The notes beneath the pieces are model-generated. The model ran no database searches, was not told the origin of the DNA, and worked only from the letters and a program-made list of their open reading frames with translations. From Fragilariopsis cylindrus CCMP1102 (lineage: Eukaryota > Bacillariophyta > Bacillariophyceae > Bacillariales > Bacillariaceae), in contig FMBT01000338.1 of NCBI GenBank assembly GCA_900095095.1, positions 124,001 through 188,000 of the forward strand: a DNA stretch of 64,000 bases, written 5' to 3'. Both the position numbers and the translations under genes were made by a program. How positions within the stretch are numbered: position 1 is the first letter of the stretch; each line of letters opens with the position of its first letter. Shown here in pieces: positions 46,456-58,401 of this stretch.

Positions 46456-47235
46456 GATTATCGAAGATAGATGGTATAACAAGAAGTAGTAGTAATGAAA
46501 CAACTTCTCTCTCACTTTCGCTCGTTATGATTGATCGATTGAATGATTTATGAAAACAAGTCAAAACTAAAAAAAAGATAAGGAAAAGTTCCTACTATTT
46601 GTACTATAATATACAATGCGTTTTGCCGTCCTACAATATTCTGAAACTATGCATCTCTCTCTCCCTATCGAAATGAAACTTCAATCCTATCGAAATGAAA
46701 TTTCAATCATATACGACAGAAGATATGGGAATCGTGAGTATCTCCGACGACCACCGAGCTTTTGTTGGTTTTTGGTCTTACATTGTACCAAGGAGACTCA
46801 ACGGTTTCTCATGCTATGTGTAAAAAGTATGTGTAAGTATGCGTGATTGGATCTTCGCAAGTTTTTGTTTGTGGTGAAAAAAAAGGAACTACATTTTTCA
46901 ATTTTTCCCATCCCCCGCGTCAAACATGAATGATGAATGACGTCACGCGTTGAACATCACTTTAGTAAGTTATACGCGTGGATGGTGGTAACAAAAGATT
47001 CATTCATTCATTCGACATTCAAGAAATAATGAAATACCGGTAATAGTGTATTTTGTGAAAGACAATCAATCAATCAATCAATCGAAGATCGAAGAGAGTG
47101 AATCGACGAAGGCAACCAAATAAATAATTTTACTGTAGGACAACACCGAGGACGACGACGACTTATTACTACACTTTCAAGCGTTCTTCCAATTATTTAT
47201 TTTCTTCTCCTCGAGGCTTTCATCAAACATCAATC
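46456..47235. other. intergenic, divergent promoter region
   Basis: Between two genes transcribed away from each other. No gene. Contains short CAAT tandem units near 47065-47083. Confidence 0.45.
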
Positions 47236-48689
47236 ATGCCTCGACATCAACATCGTCGTCGTCATCGTCTAGTAACAGTTACTACTGCTGCTTTACTGTT
47301 AGCAATATGCGTATTATGTTGGTCCACGACTTCATTAACAACGAATCGACAGATTGTTGTTGGTGCCTTAGCTATGACAGCACCAGGCAGTAGTATTAGT
47401 GGTAGTATTAGTGGTAGTCAACAACAACGTCGTACAGTACTTGTGACGGGTGGTGCAGGATATATTGGATCACATACCTGTTTAGAATTATTAAAAATAC
47501 CCAATAAGTTATATCGAGTCATTGTCGTGGATAATTTAGATAATTCCTCGGAAGAATCATTAATACGTGTTCGAGAACTTGTAACAGAATATGAAGGTGG
47601 TGGTTCACAACCTTGTGATGCAAATCGTCTTGAATTTCGGAATTGTGATATACGTGATAAAGAAAAATTGAATCAAGGTAAGTTAAGAAACTGATCTCTT
47701 TGTCTTGTCTTCGTTTCCGCGTTTCTTATTTTTGTGTCATCTCACACACACACTAACTATCACTCCTCATCACAAAAATCCAAACAAACACAGTATTAAC
47801 TGAATTTCCTGAGATTGATTCCTGTATTCATTTTGCTGGATTAAAGGCAGTGGGTGAATCCTCCTCCAAACCACTGGATTATTATGATTGTAATATTGGT
47901 GGTACTATTAATTTATTACAGTGTTTAGAAACACATCAAATCAAACATTTTGTGTTTTCCTCCTCTGCCACCGTCTATGGGGAACCAGAAATGTTACCAT
48001 TAATTGAAACTGCTAGACTATCTACCACGAATCCATATGGACGAACGAAATTATTTGTAGAAGAAATATTAAGAGATACCTATGCTTCCTCACCTAAAAG
48101 TTGGAATATCTTAATCTTACGTTACTTTAATCCCATTGGTGCACATGCCAGTGGCCGTATCGGTGAAGATCCACAGGGGATACCAAATAATTTAATGCCA
48201 TTTATTGCACAAGTCTGTGTGGGCCGTCGTCCGGAATTATCAATTTTCGGTAATGATTATGATACACCCGATGGTACCGGTGTACGTGATTATATCCATG
48301 TAGTAGATTTAGCAAAAGGACATGTGGCAGCAATAAATAAATTATATACTACACATGATTTAGGTTGTACAGCTATTAATTTAGGTACCGGACATGGTGT
48401 ATCGGTATTAGAATTAGTCAATGGTATGGTACAAGCAACTGGATCAAAAATCAAATATAAATTTGTCGATCGACGTCCCGGTGATGTTGCATCCATGTAT
48501 GCGGATCCCTCATATGCCAATACATTATTAAATTGGAAAGCAACATTAAATGTACAAAATATGTGTAATGATACATGGAAATGGCAATCGACAAATCCAT
48601 ATGGATATAATGAAGTAGTAAAAGAGGATGATGTGAAAGAGGATGAAGTAAAAGTTGCAATAAAAATTGAAGTAATAGAAACCAAATAA
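47236..48689 (+). CDS. GALE: UDP-glucose 4-epimerase
   Basis: Exons 47236-47677 and 47794-48689, intron 47678-47793 (GTAAGT...CAG), join [13 protein letters not shown] in frame, 445 residues. It is a short-chain dehydrogenase/reductase: [17 protein letters not shown] (NAD binding, about 70-86), [32 protein letters not shown] (Ser), NPYGRTK (Tyr-x3-Lys), [35 protein letters not shown] and [13 protein letters not shown]. It interconverts UDP-glucose and UDP-galactose. The first 65 residues are not part of the enzyme: a basic stretch then [18 protein letters not shown], a signal peptide or signal anchor. This suggests secretory-pathway or, in a diatom, plastid or Golgi location, unlike the cytosolic animal enzyme. 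The C-terminal tail is charged. Confidence 0.95.
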
Positions 48690-49266
48690 ATAAACAATTA
48701 TATTAATCGAGATGTTTGTTTGTCCAAGTGGGAGTTGAGTCAGTCGATTGTTTGTCATGTATGTGTGACGTACCTCGAGGAAGAGTCAGTCTATTGTTGT
48801 AACTAACTAGCTAACTTACTTACTAACTAGCTAGCTAGCTAGCTAGCTCTCACGAATGTATGAACGGTACGATACAGTGCATTTTGAATTCAAAAAGATC
48901 ATTAAATTATTGATAATAATACCTATTTTATATGAATACGCAAAAGTTATTAGGTCTTACAGCATATGTACGCACAGTGCATACATAATCACCATTATTC
49001 TCCCCTCTTCTTCTCGTGATAGTAATACTTTTTGTAAGAAAGGTAGTAGTAGCAGTAGTAGGGGTAGCAGAAGTACGGCCATTTCGATCTTCAATAATTT
49101 TAAAAGATAGTTGACTGTTATTACTTACTTGCTTGGTGTATTATGCGACATATGTTTATTTCTTTATTCCATATATTAGTTATACATATTTATATGAAAG
49201 AAGAACGAGCGACGAGACACGAGGAAATTGACGGCATATTCAACACAAAATAGAGCGATATCATTG
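48690..49266. other. intergenic, converging 3' ends
   Basis: No gene supported. A run of ctag units (about 48820-48848) forms a self-complementary stretch. Confidence 0.45.
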
Positions 49267-51213
49267 TTATTGCCAAACGATAGGTTCTGGACTGAGCTCA
49301 TTCTGACTATCATTAGATTTTGATCCTGTCTTCGGGCCTAATATCTCGTGTTTTACCTCAGCGGATGGTGCAGTATCAGTATGAAAACGTGAGATTTTAT
49401 CGAGAAGGTCGGTAATAAGATTCTTCAAAAACTTGTCCGATATCGTATCGAGTTCGAGTTCATTCATAGCAATGAACGAAGATGCCCAGTCATGTTCGTT
49501 CTCAACTTTACACTCGCGCAGGTGATTACTCATTCTCTCGGCTACAGACTTAAGGATGTTGCAATCTTGTCTTTCAATGATTGCACTGACGATCTTATTT
49601 AAAAGCTCTAGACGACTGCGTCTATCCTCCACAGAAACGCCGTCCTCTGCTATTAGGGATTCAAGTGCTCGATCTGCGTATAATTCAAGAATCCATGTAT
49701 GGTAGTTCTCAGGGTCGATCGATGAAAATGCCATAATATTGGCATCGATAAATTTTGCCATTTCATCTTCGCAGGCTTCGTTTTTTTGTTGCAGTTCCTC
49801 AACCTTTTCCCGCTGCGTTTGCACGGCGAGAAAACAATTCTCCTTTTCGACGTCAAGTTGCTTCTTCAAATTAGAAATTCTCTTCTCTTGATCAACGTTA
49901 TTTTCTTTCATCTTTTCGTTGCGACTAGTTAGATCGATCTTCTCGTCTTTCAACGTGGAAATTTCTTTCTTTTGATCTTTAGTAATTCCTTCTGCTCGTT
50001 TGCGGTTTTCTACCTCCTTTTGATGGTCAAGCGAAGTAACTTGCGTGCTTGCAATGAAAGAAGTCACGAGTGCCTCTTTACCATTCTCTTCTATCTTTCC
50101 TGGAGCCATCAAATGCTCGGAGAGATCCTTGCATTTTCCAATTGCACGATTGAGCTTGATAACGTTCACATCAAGGACATTGTTACTGCTGTTCCATTCC
50201 TCTTTGGATGTAAAAATTGGATGATTTAAATTGCATTTTGCACAATCATCTTCGTAATCAGAGAGAACAAGGAACTTATCAGTCTTACTATCTACTTCGT
50301 TGCTTGTAGACTCCGGAGTGACGTCGTGATCATTATCATCCGTGGCTCCAGCTTTGAGAGACCCATCCTGTGCTTGTATCTTCTGCTCTCTAACAAACAT
50401 TCCAGCAGCAGCAACAGCAGCGTTTGTATCATCGTGATATAGTTCTCTTTCGTTGTCTGTTTCAGTCATCCTCGGTACTCGGTTGACAAAATTTAGTGGA
50501 TATGCTTCTTCTCGTATATCAGGAAATCCTCCATTCGTTCCATAGAAATGAGCAGGCTTCCGTTGGATAAAGGGGTAACTATATCCACGTTTATTAGAAA
50601 CCCCCATCGGATGACATCCAGTACAATCTCGGCAACCACAATGGCCTACTTCTGGGATTCTGATATTCGAATCAATTACGTCTCTGGCAAATTCGCCGGG
50701 TCTGTCTGCAGGGTTTTGATAGCATTTACTCAAATGGGCTCCAATTTTCTTTGCAGCTACTGCTCTTTTATCATCTGCAAGTATTCTAGCTCTCGGAAAA
50801 TGAAAGGGATCAATTAAAAAGCGCCCTTCACATTCTGGGTCCTCCGGTGCTAGTAGTAGCGAGAAGTTACATTCTCTTTTAGTAACTTCGGTTTCGAAGC
50901 CACGTATCTTGTCTCCTGCAGCGTCACTACGTTTCAATTCGAATGACGCTATACAATTCTCGCCCTGCGGACAACAATAAATTTGCCCAACTTTCTTTCG
51001 CTTCTGCCTAGTACGTCGGTTATCTTTAGCTAACGGAGATACGGGGCCATCCGCTTCCTCTGTTTGAGGTTCTCTTGTGCTCGTTTCAGAAGTCGCATCA
51101 TGCGATGATTTCGTTCTCTTGTTACCACCAATTCGAGCCTGCTGCTGATCCTTCCTCTTCCTTAGATAACAACGAGATATTATTTTAAATTGTTTGTTGG
51201 AACGAAAACTAAT
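49267..51213 (-). CDS. Cys-containing coiled-coil protein, 5' end unresolved
   Basis: The frame is open from 51213 to the stop at 49267, but no in-frame ATG lies upstream of a Met about 190 residues in, so a 5' exon is likely missing. A possible acceptor (TCTAAG) places the exon start at 51160. The N-terminal part is basic (RKRKDQQQAR, RRTRQKRKKVGQ), probably nuclear. A Cys region follows with YCCPQGENC and HCGCRDCTGCHP separated by a conserved-looking block (GRFLIDPFHFPRARIL). The C-terminal half has a coiled coil with KDQKKEISTLKDEK and KRISNLKKQLDVEKENC, and a helical end domain. No family is recognised. The start given here is only the limit of the open frame. Confidence 0.65.
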   Translation of the reverse strand: MSFRSNKQFKIISRCYLRKRKDQQQARIGGNKRTKSSHDATSETSTREPQTEEADGPVSPLAKDNRRTRQKRKKVGQIYCCPQGENCIASFELKRSDAAGDKIRGFETEVTKRECNFSLLLAPEDPECEGRFLIDPFHFPRARILADDKRAVAAKKIGAHLSKCYQNPADRPGEFARDVIDSNIRIPEVGHCGCRDCTGCHPMGVSNKRGYSYPFIQRKPAHFYGTNGGFPDIREEAYPLNFVNRVPRMTETDNERELYHDDTNAAVAAAGMFVREQKIQAQDGSLKAGATDDNDHDVTPESTSNEVDSKTDKFLVLSDYEDDCAKCNLNHPIFTSKEEWNSSNNVLDVNVIKLNRAIGKCKDLSEHLMAPGKIEENGKEALVTSFIASTQVTSLDHQKEVENRKRAEGITKDQKKEISTLKDEKIDLTSRNEKMKENNVDQEKRISNLKKQLDVEKENCFLAVQTQREKVEELQQKNEACEDEMAKFIDANIMAFSSIDPENYHTWILELYADRALESLIAEDGVSVEDRRSRLELLNKIVSAIIERQDCNILKSVAERMSNHLRECKVENEHDWASSFIAMNELELDTISDKFLKNLITDLLDKISRFHTDTAPSAEVKHEILGPKTGSKSNDSQNELSPEPIVWQ

Positions 51214-52035
51214 CTAATATATTTAATACGCCTGTCATATGATGTGCAAGTGGTTGCGTGTTTACGTAGGTCAATCGAATGGAAATCGAGATACAAAGAA
51301 TGAATATGAAACATCTTAGAGTAGTGATGTAAGCTTCGAAGTCGAGTAAAGAAACGAAGAAAGATCTCGTGGTAAAATGAAATCAATCATAGTGTTCTTC
51401 CGTCGAAAATAGTGGCAGCTATTAAAAGAACAAGACGTGTCAGGGAAAATGAGAACCACTTGAAGTAGTCTAAATCATGGATATGTATATAAGATTATGG
51501 TTTAAGAAGAGGTGAGTTTCATTGCTTTGGGTCTGTGGAACATTGCAGGTTCTGGAACCTACCCAAAAAAAAAACTAAATGGTGTATTTCGGCCTATAGA
51601 CCTACTCATTGGACCAGACTGGCTCCCAAGATGTTTTAGCCTACCAAATGTTTTCAATCAGATCAAGGGAGCTAAAACCAGTTCTTAGAAGGGAGAATAA
51701 GATAAAAAGAACAGTTTGGTGACGGTACTGTAGAAGGAGGCAGAAGAGGTGCCCGCCTACGTCATGGCTAGCAATGTTGTCAAGACACTTCGTATTAATA
51801 CCGTATGTGTGCACAATAAACATACATGGTGTCATGGGATGTACCAGATGCTAGCTAGCCAATGAGATTGAAGATATGTAGCGACACCGTAGAAAGATGA
51901 TTCGTACAACGACATTAAAATTAATCAATCAATAATGATTGATTTAATCAATGATCTTTCCATAAGGTTACATATAAAATCTGTGTTTCATCCCATCCTT
52001 TTATTGTTTATACCGATGTGAAGATTTGACAGATA
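51214..52035. other. intergenic / possible 5' exon of the coiled-coil gene
   Basis: No clear gene. It may contain the missing first exon of the minus-strand coiled-coil gene; ATG codons near 51386 and 51321 (minus) are candidates, but no donor pairs convincingly. Confidence 0.4.
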
Positions 52036-52555
52036 ATGGAAGAAGGTAAGTTTATCATTGGTTTACCTCTCAACTGAACATTGCATTGACAACGCATTCA
52101 CCGTGTTCTTGTTTATTTATCAGATATGGAAGACAAAAGACAGTAAGCCTCGTCCAGTAACAATGTAACAAAGGTTATTACTCCAGAGCGTAACCCCAGA
52201 GCTGAATCTCGGCGAACCAATCATTTAAGGCGGGATGTAGAAACTTACGATCGAAACGCTGCTGCATTTGCTACAGATGAAGAGAAATATGCATTCATCA
52301 TTCAATGGATAAAGGAGCAAAGCGATGCAAATGGAATTGGTGACCAGCCGTAGTAGTAAAAAGAACAAATCAGCAGCTGCAATCGATGGTGAAGACGGCA
52401 AGAAGTCTTACAAAGAAGATGGCAGTGGTGATAGCACTAAAAGTGATGATAACAGCGACGACAGCGACGATAGAACTGCCCCTGGCTATTCAAGTGATGA
52501 TTGCGATGATGGCGATGACAATGGCGACGAGGGCAGTGATAGTCTAAAGTCGTAA
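52036..52555 (+). CDS. small gene with short introns or a frameshifted gene
   Basis: ATG at 52036 and a donor GTAAGT at 52046 pair with CAG at 52121-52123 (intron 52046-52123). The exon then meets TAA in CAG-TAA at 52141-52146. Removing GTAAGC...CAG (52143-52199, 57 bp) or only 52143-52157 (15 bp) avoids the stop and stays in frame. It continues AESRRTNHLRRDVETYDRN and TDEEKYAFIIQWIKEQSD to TAG at 52351. In the +1 frame an acidic, Ser-rich stretch (GEDGKKSYKEDG, GYSSDDCDDGDDNGDE) continues to 52555 and looks like the natural tail. So this may be a 61-residue gene, or a longer gene broken by a shift near 52330. No family recognised. Confidence 0.4.
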
Positions 52556-52671
52556 ATGAAACAAAAACAAAAAAGTTGTGGTCTGTCTCACGCACACGTG
52601 CATGCAAAATAAATAAAAATGAAAAGTAGTGTGTCAAAGGAAAGATCTCGAACAAAGATTTGGATTTTTAC

Positions 52672-52691
52672 GAATGCGCGCGCGCGCATTC
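52672..52691. repeat. perfect 20-bp GC palindrome
   Basis: gaatgcgcgcgcgcgcattc equals its reverse complement. The alternating CG core is a possible Z-DNA or cruciform former. It lies about 180 bp before the start of the uronate fusion gene. Confidence 0.75.
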
Positions 52692-52868
52692 TTCGTCGCT
52701 CAAAAAACACACACAAAAAGATAAAAAGAAGTAGAAGAAAAAGTGGATCTCGTTCAACGATGACACCATTCACAAAAAACAAATTGAAAATCTCACTACG
52801 ACATAACAAGCATCCCATTGGCGTCAAAGAAGAGTAGACAAAACAAATAAGTTACACTGATATCAATC

Positions 52869-55800
52869 ATGGCCAGTAGCAGCAACGACAACAACGACAA
52901 CAACAAGTCGGAGGAACAGGAACAATTATTATGTGCTTCCACCTTTTTTGCTGGTGACTCTATAGATATAGATGTAATAGATTCCATTTGTATTGGATCG
53001 GGTAGATTCCTTCGTAGTGTATTAGTTCCTGCATTAATTGAATCCAATTATCATCCTGTAATTGTACAAACACGTGGACGATCATTTTTAGATTATACCA
53101 TTAGTGATAATAGTAATAATAACAATAGTAACGAAGATGAAGGGACAGCAGATTCGTCTTATACTTGGACGTATGAAGTTGATACAATCCATTATGATGG
53201 TAAAATAACAATTGATCAAATACCATATTATGGTGCTGGTACATTAGGTAGTAATGAAGGGAAACAAGATGTATTGAATCTTTGTGCTTCCAATTTGAGT
53301 AGTATGCCTATAGAAGAAAATAATAATAATAGTAATAAACCATTCATTATTGGTGTGGGTGTCACAGAAGCTGGATTATCAAGTTCCTCCTCGAAAGCAA
53401 TGATAGATTTATTTGATATATTAGTTGCTTTATCAAAAAATCAAGATTTGTTTCCGTCATCTTCGTCATCTTTGTCATCATCGAACAACGACGAGAACGA
53501 GAAAAAGAAACAAAAACTTGAACACAAGAAACAGCAGCAAACAAAGATATGTATTATTAATACAGATAATGTATCCCAAAATGGGACTGTAATTTGTAAA
53601 TACATGCTGGAATTAGCAACAGACAACGAAGATATGCTAATATTTTTAAATGAATCAGTTGTATTTCATAATACAATGGTTGATCGGATTACATCTCAAC
53701 GACCAGATACACCAAATGGATTAGTTCCTAGAGCTGAACCTATACCAGCAAAAGCATTAGTTATTGAAGATCTTAATGACGATTTACTATTCTCATTCTC
53801 ATCTACAAACAATAAATCTTTAAAAGAAAAATTTGGTGTTATTATTCGTTCTAAACCAAATCAACTTCAAGCTGATATAGCATTAAAATTACGAATTGCG
53901 AATGGTACCCATACTGCTATTGCACATGTTATGGCATTATGTGGTATGACAATGACTGATATATTATCTGATAATGACTCCCATGATTCGAAACTTCTAC
54001 TGAACTATTTAGATTCTTTTTTTTATAATCAAATATTAGTAGGTATTACATCCCACAGTAATAACACTACTCAGGAACTTTGCGATGTAACAAAAGAGGA
54101 TGCTATTGCTGTTTACAATGACTGGAGGAAACGAATAGTACATCAACATTTTGGTTTATCAACATTCTTTATAACACAAAATGGTGCAGCAAAAGGTGGT
54201 ATACGTTTTGGACCAACTATTATTGATTTGATACAATCGAATAAGGTATGTACAGTAATTGTTATAATAGCTTCTTGTAATATAAGAATTTGCGCTCTGT
54301 TTTTTTGTTCGTTTCCTTTCTCCCCTTCTTTCTTTCATGTGTGTCTTTCGGATCACTCAATCTCACATATCATCGTACTCGGAATACCCCCCGCATCTAA
54401 TGATATATTAAAAACAATAGCCCATAACTTGTTCTACGGTATTTGCATTGGCAGCATTAATACGATTCTTAACCCCATATGATGACAAATCGAAGGCTGA
54501 GATGACTGGTATTCACAAAGGATGGTTGGATAAGAATAAGATTAAAAAAATCGACGACCTCAAAAACTATACCGTTGACGATGATGAAGACGATGAGGAT
54601 GAGACTGACGACACTGATGCCAGTACAATTGTATACGCAGATGGTTTATCATATAATTTAAACAAGGGCTGGTATAAATTCCGTTGTGCTTGTACCGTCG
54701 ATGATGATAATAATCTTTTTGATGCTCTTATAGATCAGAAAGGATTTGTTGGTGGTGGGATTGTTGTTGGTGGCAATCCTCAAAAAGGTATGGACTTAGC
54801 TCGAATTCTGGCTATACAAGCCGGTACAAAAAGAACAACATACCTCATAACAGGTGAACTACAACCTTCGGACTATCAATATAATATACATTTATATTTG
54901 AAGGAAAAAGATGGTGGAAATTTATCATCAATTTCACATACATCACAATACAAAGTATTAGTAAAGGCTATTGCAACTGTATTAGCAAGAATGGTTGCTG
55001 ATGATGGGATGATTCATATATTAAAAGAAATGGATTTAGATGCAAATTGTGAAACGTTGATTGATGGTAAGTTAAAGTGGAAATTTTAACGATTTTCTTT
55101 CTGACCATCGACTACAAACAAACCTCCGTCCACGTCACGCCAAGTCCGTATATCCGATCACCGTTACATATTATAATCTCTATAAATAATCTCACAAATG
55201 GTTAAACAAAAACATTCTCTACTTATATGTATTTGTAGGTACTTTGGACGATGCAGATCTTCGTAGTGGTAGTCGCCGTCCTTTACATTATAAAAAGACA
55301 TCAATACCGAATGATAGTCAATTGATGAAGCGTCCGCTCAAAAATGATCGTGATACTATTAGATCGATTGTATTTTCAGAAGTTTCATCAGCCGTTGCAA
55401 TTGATTTACACACGCATTTACTTCCACCAACACATGGTGCGTTGTGTTTATGGGGTATTGATGAGTTATTAACGTACCATTACTTAGTTGCTGAATACTT
55501 TATAACAGCACCACCGTCAATAATTCCGGAACAATTTTATGCAAAAAGTAAACAGCAACAGGCTGAGATAATTTGGAAAGCATTATTCATTGATCGGTCA
55601 CCTATTTCTGAAGCGTGCCGTGGTGTCATCACGGTCCCTGTGACACTTGGTCTCAAGGATGAAATTAGAAATCGTGATTTAGATGCAGTACGAAAATTCT
55701 ATACAAGTTTTCGTAATGATGGTATTGCAGGAGCTGAAAGATTTTCACAATTGGTATACGATAAAGCTGGTGTGAAGTATGCAGTTATGACCAATATTCC

Positions 55801-56767
55801 TTTTGAACCTACCGAAACACAACATTGGAGACCAACACCTAAGGAATATTCAAATAATTATCGATCAGCTTGTCGTGTTGATCCGTTACTTGCTGGGAAT
55901 AAAATAGTTGTTGAAAATGCATTAAAAGCAGCGGGGTATAACAACACGATTGATGGTGCAAAACAATTTTTACATGATTGGTGTGATACAATGAAACCAG
56001 AATATATGATGGCATCTACTCCACATGATTTTGTTATGCCCGAAGATAAGGGTTCTACTGGTGGTATGGTGGATAATAGTAGTAAGACCGGTGTAAATGA
56101 AGATGCAATGAAGGTGCCGTTCGCTTTCACCGATCCTGTCTCATCATTAAATAATTGTGGTGGTGGTGGTGGAGAATCATGTGGAGGTGAAGAATTAGCA
56201 AGTGTCATTGATGAAAATAGTGATTTTTTAAGTGAGGTCTTAATGAAAGTTTGTGAAGAAAGAGATATACCACTTGCATTAAAGATTGGTGCACATCGAA
56301 AATTGAATCCAAGGTTACTGGATGCTGGAGATGGTGTGGTTGCATTTGCAGATGGTAGTATGTTAGCACGTCTTTGTACACGATTTCCGACTGTACGATT
56401 TTTAGCAACATTCCTATCAAGAACAAATCAACATGAGGCATGTGTCCTGGCAACGAAGTTTCGTAATTTGCATCTATATGGTTGTTGGTGGTTTTGTAAT
56501 AATCCATCAATAATAAAAGAAATAACATCAATGAGAATAGAAATGTTAGGTACAGCATTTACAGCACAACATTCGGATAGTCGTGTTTTAGATCAACTTT
56601 TATATAAATGGCCACATTCCAGAGCAGTAATTGCATCTGTTTTAACAGAAGAATATACAAAACTAATAGAATCTGGATGGTCATTAACAAGAGGAGAACT
56701 TCGACGTGATATACAACGATTATTCGGATCGAGTTATGAAGAATTCATGTCTAAAAGTTTGGTATGA
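52869..56767 (+). CDS. fusion of mannitol-dehydrogenase-family uronate reductase and uronate isomerase
   Basis: Three exons: 52869-54245, 54421-55066 and 55239-56767. Introns 54246-54420 (GTATGT...TAG) and 55067-55238 (GTAAGT...TAG) join in frame as SNK|PITCSTVFALAALIRF and LIDG|TLDDADL, 1183 residues. Residues about 25-670 are a mannitol dehydrogenase/fructuronate-tagaturonate reductase: GSGRFLRSVLVP (NAD site), INTDNVSQNGTVI, FHNTMVDRIT and the catalytic pattern K340-x4-N345-x2-H348 (KLRIANGTH). Residues about 715-1183 are a uronate isomerase: metal-binding DLHTHL (His732, His734), ALKIGAHRKLNP, GCWWFCNNP and HSDSRVL (Asp1121, Arg1123). In bacteria UxaC makes fructuronate or tagaturonate and UxuB/UxaB reduces it. 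Both sites look intact, so the protein could do both steps. Poly-N, poly-S and poly-D inserts are host-typical. No targeting signal is obvious. Confidence 0.9.
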
Positions 56768-57089
56768 AAAAGAAGAAGGAGAAGAAAAATCTTTCACATT
56801 ACGATTGTACGACGCGTCCGGATGGTGGTGGTGGTGGTGAGAAGCGGGCGAGGAGGCAATCATGAACAGAAATTCAACAATTCCTCCTCTTCTCTTGCTA
56901 GCTATTCATAGAAGAATAGATAAATATTCCTCCAGATACATCTACATGATCTTTGTTTTGTTTTCTTGTGACAATCTATAATTGTTTATTTTTGTCAACA
57001 CTATTTATAAAGTTACATCTTTCTACCTCCTTCCTTGCTTTCCTCACCATACCAATCCTAGGAAAAGAAAATGGTATATATTTATTGAT
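56768..57089. other. intergenic, converging 3' ends
   Basis: A GGT-rich run near 56823-56840 follows the fusion gene; otherwise AT-rich. No gene seen. Confidence 0.45.
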
Positions 57090-57657
57090 TTATGACTTTG
57101 TTGCATCCATTGATTTTCGTATTTCTGCTGCATATTTTTCATACTGATCATCACGTTTGACCATCCGATAATTCCATTCATTTCCTGGCAAACCAAGTTC
57201 TTTCGGTTTCTGTTTTTTGTTTTATATTTTGTTTTAAATTGGTACGATGCAAATCAATTAGATTTCAATTTCACACCGTTGTAGATTTACAAATAAAATA
57301 AGAAATGAAATTTATTGCAAACAATCAATGAGTGAGTGAGTGAGTGAGTGAAGACCCAAGAAAAATAAATAATAATTTGTGCAATTAATGGCGACTACTA
57401 TTTTCCATGATTAAAATTAATAATACACTGCATGACGATACCAATTGTATAACGCATCGAATGAATAAATTAATGAATGATTGATTTATTGGTTGGAATA
57501 TAATACAGTAGTAGAGTACAGTACGTCTCCGGTTATGTTATGTTATGTTACTGTTACTTACCCCGTGTCCTAAGTATTGAATTCCACCAACAAGGAGTGG
57601 AACAACATTGAACATAGCAATAATGACGGTCATAGCTCCAGCTGATTGCCACGGCAT
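57090..57657 (-). CDS. complex I NDUFA1 (MWFE)-like subunit
   Basis: Two short exons: 57562-57657 and 57090-57209 (complement). The intron, 57210-57561, has donor GTAAGT and acceptor CAG, and the join LGHG|KPKELG is in frame, 71 residues. Layout: a short N-terminus MPWQSAG, one membrane segment (about 8-29), then HGKPKELGLPGNEWNYRMVKRD. Size and plan match the NDUFA1 subunit of mitochondrial NADH dehydrogenase, especially plant-type proteins with GRPKHIGHDEWDVAMERRD after the helix. The similarity is short, so the family call is probable, not certain. NDUFA1 is a one-helix accessory subunit of the inner-membrane arm. Each exon is too short to stand out alone. Confidence 0.7.
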
Positions 57658-58401
57658 CTTGATTTGTTTTTCTTTCTTTCGATACAAATATTAACAATTA
57701 CGGTATAGTAGAGACGATAAGGTCTATGAGATGTTATTGTTATTGTGATTGTGTTGTCGTTGTCGTTGTCGTTGTCTGGTTGTTTGTTGTTTTGTCGTTC
57801 TTGACGCAACATCCATTACACCCGCTGCAAAATTAAATACGCGCGGTTCGATTCGCACGAGAAGCAAAATCCATAACGTCGGAATCACAAAATTATTATC
57901 TAATTGAAATTTGTAGCTACTAGTCATCGACGGGTTCACGAACGAGACGATATTATAGCCCTGTCTTTGTCCTTTCTCTCTCTTTTAAATACCGAAATAG
58001 GTTCTTCCTTGAGATTGATTCGATTCAAACCATCTTTTATCGCATCTCTCCTTTTACTCATTGAGAGATTCAACAATTTTTTTTCGACGACGACAATCGT
58101 TTATTCATTCGTGATTTGATTCAGTCCCATTTACATATCATCTTGCTGATACTGTAGTATCATACTGTATCAAAGGTATGTTGTTGGATCATTATTATAC
58201 CACGTCATAATTATGTACGACTCAAGAAAAAAAAGAATTCTCTTTTTTTTTCACATGACAGCAGAAATGAGTTCTGATATGGATTTTAATTCCGTATTTT
58301 TTACTCACCTTTTGTCTTTCCTTTTTTTATGTGTCCAGTAACTTAGATCATATTCTTTTTATTCTTTAGAGTATTCTCATCTTCCGATTCCTTCAGCCAG
58401 C
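57658..58401. other. intergenic, divergent promoter region
   Basis: Between the minus-strand NDUFA1-like gene and plus-strand glycerol-3-phosphate dehydrogenase. No gene seen. A GTTGTC tandem run lies at about 57752-57775. Confidence 0.45.

Noticed and set aside
57830-57880. tRNA B-box-like ggttcgattcg
   Set aside because: No matching acceptor stem, anticodon arm or A box in the expected positions.
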